Source: Platynereis dumerilii (lineage: Eukaryota; Annelida; Polychaeta; Phyllodocida; Nereididae). Taken from it: DNA of 64,000 nt. Positions 54,335 through 64,000 of this stretch are shown here, piece after piece. Under the pieces are notes generated by a model that saw only the letters and a list, made by a program, of their open reading frames with translations, was not told the origin of the DNA and made no database searches. The position numbers and the translations under genes are program-made. The DNA lies in NCBI GenBank assembly GCA_026936325.1, contig JAPTHN010000001.1, positions 137,989,138-138,053,137 on the forward strand, given 5' to 3'. The stretch's first letter is position 1, and the number at the start of each line of letters is the position of its first letter.

Positions 54335-56160
54335 CTGAAACAGTAGTTGAGCACAGAAAAGTCCTGACGATAGCTGGGGAATGGAACTGACCACTTTGGA
54401 GCGAATAGATTTCCTCAAAACAAATAGGCTTAATGTGATAAAGAGGAATGTCAAAGATAGGGAATTACACAGAGTTGTCACCAGTCCCAGGTAGGTTCCC
54501 TCAATAGTTCCCCTTTTACACAAAATTGTGAACATTGACACCATCGGTTTGTTGCCTGATCGCTTCTCCAATTTTCCAACAATAAATGATTCATTTACCA
54601 TTAGCATGTACATTTCATCACCAACTACAGCTGCTAGCATTATTTCCCCAGATACTTTAAATGCGTGAGTCTTGACCATCAGTTTCTGATCGGACTTTTC
54701 ACAAAGATCATTATTAGATTTTAAGTCAACATTATGTATCATTACTTCCTGTAAGTCCTTAATACGAGCAATTAACTTTTTGCCAAACTGAATGGCTTTC
54801 ATCAAATCATCAAATGTTTTATTAGATATAATGCATAACTTTTGATGCAGTTGACACTCATTCTTCCAAAGATTGTTTCTTATGAATTGATTTCTGATAA
54901 CTGAATCACATCGGTCACTTTGTTGGAAATTTTTAAAATCTTCATTCATTAAGAAATGTTTTTGTGCTGACTTGACTTCTTTTACCATTATTGGTATTGT
55001 CCTTATACCTTCAGATATGATTTCTCTTTTGGGTGAATAAATCTTTACATTATTCTGCAGTATAACTGATGCATTTAAATCCACACAACCATGAGTTAAC
55101 AAATCAAATTTTCCTTTATCATTGCAATAAGTGTCATAGATGTTGAAAGATTTGAATTTCCTGAAACTAGGAAGAGTCTTGTCACTAACTGATAAAAGCA
55201 TAGTGTAACTTGGCAGGGTAGGAATTCCTGTTCTACCGCCTGTTGGAGAACTGCACACAGTATTTAAAGCACTTAGACTGCATCCATAATAGAAAGGGTT
55301 CAGGACATGGGGTAATACAACTGTAATGAATGAATTACAAAGAATTTCACACCCCTGACATGGCTGCCTATCTACACAGCTTTGGCGAAGAATCCAGTCT
55401 TTCTTCAGCCCGGGCGTGCCACGCTGTTGACTAGTTTTTAGTAACTCTACAGAAAATTTACATTTATCAAACAATATTTTCCTTGCTGCAGTGAAGCTTC
55501 CTGCATAAATTTCTTCATCAACCTTTTCCATATCTGCCTCGTGGTCACACATGAAACTTAGTGGCATAGGATTAAAATCAGATGGATCTAAATCATGACA
55601 TATGACGCAATGCTGATTCTTAAATATCCCAACATCATGATTATAGACTGGCGCAAAGGTGAGGTAGTCTGGCCCTTCACACCTTTCTTTAATCATACCG
55701 TCTTCCAAAGTGTCAGATGGACAGCGTTTGATCATCCAAAAGTTGTATCCATACTTTGATGACATTTCTGTGCAACTGAAATATTTCATCCGGGAATTAA
55801 CATGAAAGTTATTAATACGATACTTTATTAGAGCTGTCAGACTGTTATTAGTTTCCTGAAGACTTTCAATAGCTTTTTTTGACAACTTACTCAATCCTGG
55901 AGTGTCTGCATATATGTCAAGGTCATTTAAACCTTTGCAGAAGTGCCAGTAATCAAAACAACAATCTCCAAAATGAACACAAATTTCATCACACTTGCAA
56001 ACTTGTGCACATAGTTTGTATGAAGGTGCACCCAAGCAACTACTAGATAGATTGTTGCAACCTATTTCTCTGCAACTTTGAGTAATTCGTGAACAGTTAA
56101 AACCAAGTTTGTTGAGTGCTGCTCCCATAGCATCTAAAATTGTAGAATTAAGCAATTCAG
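54335..56160 (-). CDS. Seven-helix receptor (adhesion/secretin-like) with SMB-like domain, exon 3
   Basis: Main extracellular exon of the 930-aa model. The acceptor is TTGTGTCTCTTTTCAG and the donor is TTTCAG|GTATGT. A somatomedin-B-like cysteine cluster lies at about residues 134-180 (CKCDEICVHFGDCCFDY). A region of about 450 residues with scattered Cys pairs follows, then TM1 (about 661-685, YLGLVTTLCNSLSLTFLFIT) and the first half of TM2. I see no GPS cleavage motif before TM1: no WxxxxxGC pattern and no HL[S/T]. So the receptor is probably not self-cleaved like most adhesion GPCRs and may be nearer the Methuselah-like type. It should sit in the plasma membrane with a large ectodomain; the ligand is unknown. 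The stretch from 56161 up to 56176 is intron. Confidence 0.85.
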
Positions 56161-56356
56161 CTGAAAAGAGACACAAATAAATCGTCAGTTTTTCAAATGA
56201 GTTAAGCCTACACTACAGAAACAAAGGATAGCCAATGAAGCTGAAGAAAGATTCAGTGGTTTTTAAAAGGTTTTCTTTAATATGGTAGTGTCTGAAAGTA
56301 TGGACATCCATAAATATAAAACTGCAACAAAGTCATGGGATTTTCATCTTCTTTAC

Positions 56357-56560
56357 ATTTTGTGAACAAAACAGGAGAATTATTCCTCTGACACGTCAGT
56401 GGTTCCAGTACTAACTCAGATGTGCATAGTGACCTTGTGAAGTCAGCCACTGGGAACGTCATGAACAGACTGTTACTGTTGCCCCCTGAAGAGACACTCC
56501 CTTGGGAGTGACAGTCACCTTGTATATTCCACAGGCACTCTCCTGGACTGACTGTACAGT
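56357..56560 (-). CDS. Receptor gene, candidate exon 2
   Basis: 204 bp between acceptor TTATTTTTAACAG and donor AAAT|GTAAAG, both phase 1, so it can be included or skipped without a frameshift. It encodes a Cys-rich segment (YCTVSPGECLWNIQGDCHSQ ... LCTSELVLEPLTC). The frame stays open past the donor to about 56277, but the phase-1 donor fits exons 1 and 3. The domain is not recognised. Confidence 0.5.
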
Positions 56561-56699
56561 CTGTTAAAAATAACATACTGAGTATCAATTGACTAATACA
56601 GGAGTGAGCCTGTGTATATTCCCTCAGTCTGCGGCCTGGTGAAACAGCAAGTTGACTGTCACTCCCTTGGGTCAAACAAATCGCACTGTTGCCCTTGTA

Positions 56700-59200
56700 T
56701 CAGTCAACATTTGTATAATGTTGTATTCTATTTTTCTTTCCTCATATTGGGTTGTAGCTACTGCGTAAAAATGGTTATAGGCTAGGGTGCTATTCCCCCA
56801 ACTTGGTCCAATCCAACTGACCCTTTTTTCCTGGATGAGGTTAGATGAAAAAAGGTTCCATGCAAAATTTTGAGAAAATCCATTAACATTTAGAGGGACC
56901 TCCTAGAGCTTGAAATTATTGTTATTTCGTGAAAATACTACAGAATCACAGAATTTTCATGTAATGTGTTTGCTAACATTTTGGCTGGTAATAATATGTT
57001 AGTCAACATATAGCAATCTAGAAACTTGAGGAGGCATACTATGACAACAACTGAGGAAGAATTGCTGTTCTATTATAATCTAAACGTTCATTTACATTCT
57101 CAAATTTTTTTGATAAATACTGCACTTCTTTTGCAAATATTGAGATTTTAGGGCTTTTCAATATTTTGATTTGTCTTTAATCTCATATAAATTCTAAAGG
57201 CACAATGATAATTTGACTTTCAGGGGTCTCAATCTAAATCATGAACACTTCTTTTTCATGGAATTCATTTGGTTATAATGAGCAATATTAAGTTACCATC
57301 GAAAAATTGAGACTGTCGAAGTTTACACAGTCTTGACACTGTCTGTAGTTTGGACTGGCCTGTTGGCATTTGAATAGCTAGTCTAGGATTTCCAATTATA
57401 AGCCTGCTTTTTGACTACTAACTTCATCCGTGGCAGTATCTTCAGTCTTTCACAGACTTAATACACACTACCCCCAACTGGCAGTCCTATGCTATGATAT
57501 CAGCTGATTGTGCAACCCTTGTAAAATAAAAGATCTTTGACTTGACTTTGACTTGACCAGAACAGTAAAATATTACGAAGTAGGATGCTAGGTACTTCCT
57601 CCTTGAAACTAAACCAAGCTCTAATGTGAAAATTATCAATGGTTCTTGACTACCTGTGAACAAACAGACTATGCTATGCTTATTACATAAAAACTTCTTC
57701 GTCTCCGGAAAGTGTGACAACTTTAAGAGATGAAGCCATCAAAACAGTGAATACAATGAAGCCTTCTATGAACAGGCTAGAATTCCACCACTATCTTACT
57801 TGAAGGGTGAAAGCAGTTTAACAACTTCTTATGCATGGAAAAGCAAAAAAAAAACATTACTTTTAAGTTTTAATTTCAAAATGAAGAAGAAATGAAGGAA
57901 ATGATCTTGAAAGATAGCATATTTCAAAGCATGATTAGACAAGGCTGTCAAGTTATGGCCCAAGGTTGTTTTGGACAAAATTGTCAATGAGAAAGAGTTT
58001 GTTTAGATCTTTGATGTTTAACATGACGGTAGTTAATACTGATTAAAATATATTTTTGCTAAAGAGGAGAAGGTAACATGAAAAGAACAAGAGATGAATT
58101 TGACTCAAGAGCTGAAATAGAGAAGAGAAACTGATGAGGTGCCTATAGATGCAGCCGCTTAGTTCTGGTAATGATGCTGATGGTCAGTACAATGATGTGC
58201 CACAGGTATTTTCTCAAAGTTAGTCAAAAACTCTTTTTGGTACTTGATGAAGATGGTATTGATGTCCATTATATGACATACAGCAAGATAAACTGAAATT
58301 GGCAGCTATCTCATACAATTCTGTTCATAATGTCATCAGACCGACTCATGACTGGATTGGCAGTAACGTCATCTTCCCTGGTTAAAGCTAGTAAGGGTGA
58401 TTGAAGTAAAATTAGTTAGTATATTGCCGATACCAGTCAAAAAGTTAAACGTGGTAAAGTCAGATAAACCATTAAAAAATCATTAAGTTTCATTGAAGTG
58501 AAATTAAATGATCTCTTTTTCACAGCCGAACAAAGTAAGTTCAGTTTGTAGTATACGGTGATTCACTTACCCAATCCAATAAGTACTCCAAAAAGGGATC
58601 TTACTTTGATTGAGAATGTATATCAAAACACAGAAATCAATTAAATATTAGGAAATGCACTTATGGTACCTTATTCCAGAAATTGTATCACCCTTTGCTT
58701 CATCTAGGGATGGACCACTCTCGGCCAAGACAAACATCTTGGCTATCTCAGATTTTCCTCAGAGATCCATCAAAACTTGGCTAAGTTTGGTTCTGGATTT
58801 GATGAGGCTGGACCATGCCTTCCAAGTATTCATGCAACCATAAGTGTTAAAGACTTTGTTAGCCAAGATTCCTGGCATTTTTGTAAGACATCAGGATAAA
58901 TCCAAATTAAAACATAGGCTGCGCAGCAGCAAACCTTCAGCGAATAACACATTTAGAAGATTACATTACATCATAAAATTGGCGTGTATACCAAATTCCG
59001 TATATTATAGGAATGCAACAGTGGTCGAGTAATGGCGTTCTATTATCTGTTATTTGCCTGCTGCCCTGCGATCTACCTGTGTGCTTGCCAGGGTTTGTAA
59101 AAGCAGGGAAAGGCCTTATTATACTAATTTCCTTATATTATGGTACGGTTTTATGCATGTACAAAGTTTTTCCAATCATTCAAAAAGTGTTAAATACAAG
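56700..59200. other. Receptor intron 1, unassigned part
   Basis: AT-rich DNA without repeats I can define; short frames (57487-57720, 58655-59032) have no domain signature. It runs into the 158-bp repeat at 59209. Confidence 0.4.
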
Positions 59201-59208
59201 TCAAAAAG

Positions 59209-60043
59209 CGCTGCTACATTTTATAGGTGATATGTGTAGGAAATGGCATTGCTGTATATGCAATAGTGGGCACGTTTTGGCTCCAATAAGAAAATAAGAA
59301 TTTTTAATATTTTTTCTCAATATTGCAAAAAGTATAGAATAAGTACCAGTCAGACCATGAAAAGGCACAACTAGACCACATAAGTCATATGTGTACCAAA
59401 CTTAATCCATGCACATGCAATAGTGACCAAGTCTTGGGCAAGAAACAAAAAATGTATTTTTTCTCTTTTTTTTTCAATTTTTCAAATAGCATTTAATATT
59501 TTCCACCAGACCTTTCAAAGGGCACAACAAGACGTTATGGGCCAAGTGTGTACCAAACCTTATCCATTCACATGCAATAGTGACCGAGTCTCAGCCCAAA
59601 GAACCAAAAAATACATATTTTTCTATTTTCCAAATTTTTGCAAAAAGTATAAAATATCCATCAATGAGACCATCAAAAGGCACAACTAGACCATATAGGC
59701 CACATCTTTACCAAATTTCATAAGTGCACATGCAATAGTGACTGAGATTTGGCCCGGAAACGAACAAAAATTATTTTTATATTTTCTCAATTACTTCAAA
59801 AGGTATTGAATATCTATCAATTAGACCATCAAAAGGCACAACAAGACCATACAGGCTATATGTGTACCAAATTTCATCCATGTACACTCAATAGAGGCCG
59901 AGTGCTGGCCCGGAAACGATCTATCCGCCCGCCGCCCGACCGCCCGCCCGCCCACCCGCCCGCCCGTCCGCCCGCCCGGCGGACGGACAACATTTTTACC
60001 CAAGTGATTACAATACCTTCTTCGAACTTCGTTCGCTGAAGGT
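59209..60043. mobile_element. 158-bp repeat element with GC-rich tail and terminal hairpin
   Basis: Five degenerate units (starts near 59209, 59367, 59521, 59679 and 59837; period 154-158 bp) share AAAGGCACAACWAGACCAT, TGTGTACCAAA and ACATGCAATAGTGACCGAG. The first is the most diverged and the last the closest to consensus. After them come a CCGCCCG run (59925-59985), GGACGGACAACATTTTTACC, and a hairpin (60015-60043; ACCTTC...CGAAC...GTTCG...GAAGGT). The one-sided design (repeats, GC tail, end hairpin, no inverted ends) is Helitron-like, but I see no CTRR end. Family uncertain. Confidence 0.5.
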
Positions 60044-60887
60044 AAAAACAGTGGCCAGATAGGATTAGCATGCTAACAATGTGCATTGGAAGGTAAAATT
60101 AGACTCTCTAAAAGTATCTGATGACAGCAAAAGTGAAGAGTGCAATTAACCTACATAAATTCCTACCTATTGGGAAAAAACAAAAACAGAAAGCATGAAG
60201 ATGAAAAGTGGTTCTTATTCAAGAAATAAGTAATCTTCCTATCTTTCGTTTGAACAAAATTATATTTTTCGTCAGTAACAAGGAGATCATATTGAATGCA
60301 GATGTTTTCATATGCATGAATTTCTGAACTTCTTGCTGCGTTCTAGTTTATATCAATCTTGTTGGATGTTAACACATCATGAACCAATTAGACATAGTTA
60401 ACCTGCTGCAAAGCAAGATGCGCAAAATCCATGCTTTTCACAATTGCTGTAGGTTTATGGATTAATGGTGATCTAATTACTTAACTGTATAGAGTATTCA
60501 ACTGAATACAATGCTTATCACTGATGCAGTACTTCTGGGATTCAATGTTTTGACTTATTTCAGAAAATATTTTATATCTGCTCCATATCTAGGGTGCAGT
60601 TTCTAATGAGCCAAACATCGTGGAAATGCATCAAAATTCGAAAATTCCCCCAAACTTCATGTGCTAGGAGGAACCTCTATATATACTTCAAATTTCACGA
60701 AACTTGGCAATTGTTATCTTCATGAGTAACCTCACTCCCAAAATTAGGGTCAGTGAGATACTGTGATATTTTCCAGAATCAGGGGGAATAGGCCTATACA
60801 CAACAACATAATACCAAGGATATTTCAAATTAAAATGAAACCTACTGATGATGTGCTTTTAATATATTTAAATTCTCAAATACTCAC

Positions 60888-60996
60888 ATATATTTTCCAG
60901 ATCAATTTGTTTTGAATGAATTTCCGTCTTCAGGCAAAATGCCACACCAAGCAGCAAGACCAGTCGTAGGAACATCATCATTGTTGAATACATCAT
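60888..60996 (-). CDS. Receptor gene, candidate exon 1 (signal peptide)
   Basis: An ATG at 60996 opens MMYSTMMMFLRLVLLLGVAF, a classic signal peptide, and continues CLKTEIHSKQIDLENI to a consensus donor (ATAT|GTGAGTA) in phase 1. This is the phase required by exon 2 (TAC, Tyr) or exon 3 (TCT, Ser). The four exons total 2793 bp, an exact multiple of three. A second ATG three bases on is equally possible. The longer frame upstream to 61137 has no support. A possible 5' UTR acceptor (TTTTTTATAG) lies at about 61013. Confidence 0.6.
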
Positions 60997-61176
60997 TCTC
61001 AATGAAAGGCACCTATAAAAAACACGGTCCATTTTATTCATTGAACAGATAAAGATGCCACCCAGATCACTCTTCAGTGCATTGTCCTGCTGCAGGGAAA
61101 ATGAGGAGGGGCTTTGACCAATTTTCGTGTACGTCAATATATACTCGTTGGCACTATTCTGTAAAAGTTCTCATTT

Positions 61177-61285
61177 CCCTGTCAGCATGCCTCGGCGGTC
61201 TAACGTCGACCCAGTGTCAGTCCGATGTCAGCAGCGACGGACCAGCTTCGGGCTGACGTTGGACCGCTGAGGCATGCTGATGGGG
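61177..61285. mobile_element. 109-bp foldback MITE, copy 2
   Basis: Same length and palindrome as 21424-21532 (CCCTGTCAGCATGCCTCGGC and its complement), with about 10-15% substitutions. It lies just upstream of the receptor's signal-peptide exon. The flanks are TTT and AAT, so a TA target is not evident here. Confidence 0.85.
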
Positions 61286-61749
61286 AATTAAGTTTCTAAT
61301 GCTCGCAGGAGGATAATCTTATCTTTTATTTATTACTTCACAAAGACGGCCCAATCCATAGGCCCAATCCATAGTTATTCATAGCCTTAGGCATGCACTG
61401 AGTGATGTCACAATACTTTTTCGATCAGTCACGTGACTTTGTTGTTTTCTCTATCATGCAATCAGATTGCAGAAAGCGACACTGCCTTGCTTGTCTGTTG
61501 AATCACAGACTGGAACTGGAACACTTTGTACTCAACAAGTGACCCAATTATCGATTTTTTTGCTTACATTTGCTAGTTCTCATATAAACAGTAAACAACA
61601 AACTTTGTCATATAGCCATGCAGTATGCTGTCTAAGCCATAGGGGTTTTTGAACCTATGATTATTGTGTAAATATGGACATACTTAAATCAAATCACCAA
61701 AACAACCTAATATTCAATTTAAATCAATCTACGGGAAATTCTAAAATTT

Positions 61750-62425
61750 CCGGACAACGGGTTTAGGAAAATTGTCCTGTAACGGAGGGGACAATGTGGT
61801 CACGGAGTGGAATTTTGATGTAAAAAACCAACTGTAGGAACAGCAACAAAACGAAAAATGATAAAAGATTGATGTAACAATTATTTTCAGAAGTACTTCA
61901 TCTCGTATCAGTAGATTTTTTGGTCCAAATGTCGATTTCTTGCTCATGATCTGGTAACGGAGTGGACGGTAACGGAGTGGACGGTAACGGAGTGGACGGT
62001 AACGGAGTGGACGGTAACGGAGTGGACGGTAACGGAGTGGACGGTAACGGAGTGGACGGTAACGGAGTGGACGGTAACGGAGTGGAACAATTTTTTGCTT
62101 TTCGCTCAATACTGCTTTTTATTTTGGAGATTAGACAAAATAATTGCAGAATATTAAAACCTGCCACCCTCAGCAACATACACATGAAATCACTCTGTAA
62201 AATTATCATTGGTAAGCTTGGAAATGAGGAAACGGAGGGGACATTTTAGTGGGACCAAAAACATTTTTTATGAAAATTATGTCATAATTTATTGAATACA
62301 TGTTTTATGAAGTCTGCAAGGCAGTGGTACTATGGCGCCCATGCTTCTGATGATAATTATTCAGTGAAAATAGCTCATAAAAAACAATAACGAACAGAGC
62401 TATGGCAAGTAAGGAGGGGACAAAA
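61750..62425. repeat. GTAACGGAGKGGAC phrase cluster with 15-bp tandem array
   Basis: Nine exact or near-exact copies of GGTAACGGAGTGGAC lie head to tail at 61953-62087. Single copies of the related TAACGGAGGGGACA occur at about 61783, 62230 and 62411, and an inverted ATTGTCC at 61773. This suggests a motif-repeat element in which one phrase expanded. Outer ends were not found. The frames reading RYRPL, STPLP and DGNGV repeats are artefacts. Confidence 0.7.
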
Positions 62426-62429
62426 AAAT

Positions 62430-63465
62430 TTACATAAATTAGTGACACGACTATTGTATCAATTTAATCACTGAAATTATACCCAAAAAAAATTTAATAT
62501 AAACTAAATATAAATTCAAGTCTATATTCCCAAGAATCGTGCAAAGAAACTTTGAAAATAATGGTATATTAGGAGGAAAATGAACACTTGATTTTGTCAT
62601 GTCAGGTCCAGTGACAGGGAAAAACCATTGATTTTGCACGGATTTCTGGACATAATGCACAAAAAAAAGGTCTAATGAATGACTTTTTGCTCCAAATGGA
62701 GTGGTTCTAAATAGAAATATGAATAACAGATTTAGAGTGATGCTTAAGATATTAATCGCATTCAAATTAATGCCAGGGAACCAGAGTGACGCAAATTGTT
62801 CCAAAATTTGAGAATGACCCCCACATGTGTTTATACTTAATCAGCATCACTATCTAAACATGCTGCGAAAATTTCATGTCTCAACGATATCTACTGACCC
62901 AATGGGATCAGTTTATAGGCCAAAAAAGTGTGAAAAGCTAAAAATACTAATATTCGCGCAGCGAAACGGCCGAAGGCCGTTGAGCGAAGCCAATTGAGTG
63001 CAAGAGAAGACTAAAAAATCTGTGCAGTGATGGTCTCAACATCAACAGTCCACAGATGGGAATTAGGTCAAGTGGGTCCAGCTTCTCATCAATGATTTAG
63101 TTTCTTATTTAACAAAACATAACGTATTCATCTCCAAAAGTGTCTTAAAAATTCAATTTTCTATAGTAATATATCCTGTACCAATAATTTTTATGGAATA
63201 GTTAATTATAAGCGTTGACAAAGTAAATCAAAGTATTAACATGTGATTAATTTAATTTCAAACAGACAACAAGAAAACATAACAAAATTAAAGTTAAATA
63301 ATCTTTATAAACTGATGATTATGTAACAGTGAACAGTTAATCGACATGCAATGTTATTGTTTTTGTATTACTATAGCTTAATACTATTATGTAATATCAA
63401 CAATCTAACATATACTTGATGATCGACTTTGGCAGCTTTAAGTGCTGTCTGCCTTTTGACCATTT
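62430..63465. other. Unassigned AT-rich DNA
   Basis: No gene seen. A short GC-rich palindromic patch at 62955-62995 (ACGGCCGAAGGCCGTTGAGC) resembles a transposon end hairpin; a related CGCCGCCCGTCGCGTCAGCG lies at 63785. Confidence 0.4.
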
Positions 63466-63469
63466 AGCT

Positions 63470-63650
63470 GACTATCTATCAATCTTATTCATCTATTTAA
63501 TATATATCTGTCTATCAGTTTATCTATCTATCTGTCTGTCAATACATCTATCTGTCTATCTATTTATCTATTATATTTTTTGTCTAGTTTGTCTTGCTAT
63601 TCTACATTTTTCTCTGTCTTTCCATGTATCTGTCTTTCTAATTTTCTGAA
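63470..63650. repeat. CTAT/CTGT microsatellite
   Basis: Imperfect CTATCTAT/CTGTCTAT repeats. The frame across them (Ser/Leu/Tyr-rich) is not a gene. Confidence 0.85.
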
Positions 63651-64000
63651 ACAGTTACATAACTGCCTTTCATACATTGAATATCAAATAAACATGAAAG
63701 TTATGGTAATACTATAAGTCCTACAAAAACTTTTAAAATTGCCGCGCAAATTTCATGGCAGTGCCATTTACATATTATAATATTCGCCGCCCGTCGCGTC
63801 AGCGAACTTAGCTTAACAACAGCTCATAACAAATTTTGAATCTGTCAGTGGAGAGAGAATGAAGGACAGCCTGTACCTGCCATGGAGTTGGTCCCTGATT
63901 AAACGGTTAGTTTCGGTAAAAGTAAACATCCCTGAATTTCTCTTGCAATACTGCAGTAGTGTCTGAAAAATTCCATTTGGTTCTTAACTATCCTATTCTG

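Noticed and set aside
56277-56675. A stand-alone 132-codon gene
   Set aside because: Best explained as an internal exon of the receptor gene (56357-56560), with frame read-through into introns on both sides.
61741-62249. ORFs with RYRPL, STPLP or DGNGV repeats
   Set aside because: A 15-bp tandem repeat without stops opens three frames; no flanking coding sequence or domain.

Overview
The window is animal nuclear DNA: AT-rich, with few genes, large introns with GT/AG borders and many transposons. The proteins are a tandem cluster of three KCTD-type BTB proteins, a secretin/adhesion-like seven-helix receptor with a somatomedin-B-like domain, and a small spliced gene I do not recognise. These, plus the frequent TAGGCCTAT words, suggest a marine invertebrate deuterostome. 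An echinoderm is my first guess; hemichordate or cephalochordate is possible. This is inference, not a database match. I recognised no virus-derived element, rRNA gene or functional tRNA gene, and no CRISPR array.

Layout. 1-18.5 kb has no convincing gene. It is a run of non-autonomous DNA transposons and repeats: a GGACCGG-rich MITE with a 3.1-kb hAT-like element inside it (1588-5072), a motif-repeat element (about 5186-6218), a mariner-like MITE (6384-7342), a large inverted repeat around a 199-bp tandem array (about 7551-11362), a TA-target element with a MITE nested in it (11543-13169), and a hAT-like element with another nested in it (15191-18510). 19-31 kb holds three minus-strand KCTD-like genes; two are recent duplicates with matching flanks. 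31-41 kb is mostly repeats, including a second, inverted copy of the 3.1-kb hAT-like family. 41.5-46.6 kb holds a plus-strand four-exon gene whose exons are mostly too short to be seen as long ORFs. 47.3-49.2 kb is a three-level transposon nest. 49.5-61 kb is a minus-strand four-exon receptor gene whose last intron is almost all transposon. 61-64 kb has a foldback MITE, a 15-bp tandem array and microsatellites.

The most interesting thing is a group of elements that share one design. Each has ends starting GGGGAGA (or close), a TA target duplication, no coding capacity, and a family-specific 13-base phrase repeated about 7-8 times in nearly the same order and orientation. The phrases (GGCACAGTGAGAC, GGTTAGTTGAGAC, GGCACATTGGGAC, GGCACGTTGGACC, GGTTAGTTGAATC, GGCCAGTTGAACC) align without gaps and look like diverged versions of one ancestral binding site. 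Two insertions can be checked inside the window by comparing filled and empty sites. All but one of the clear copies lie in introns or within about 100 bp of a coding exon.
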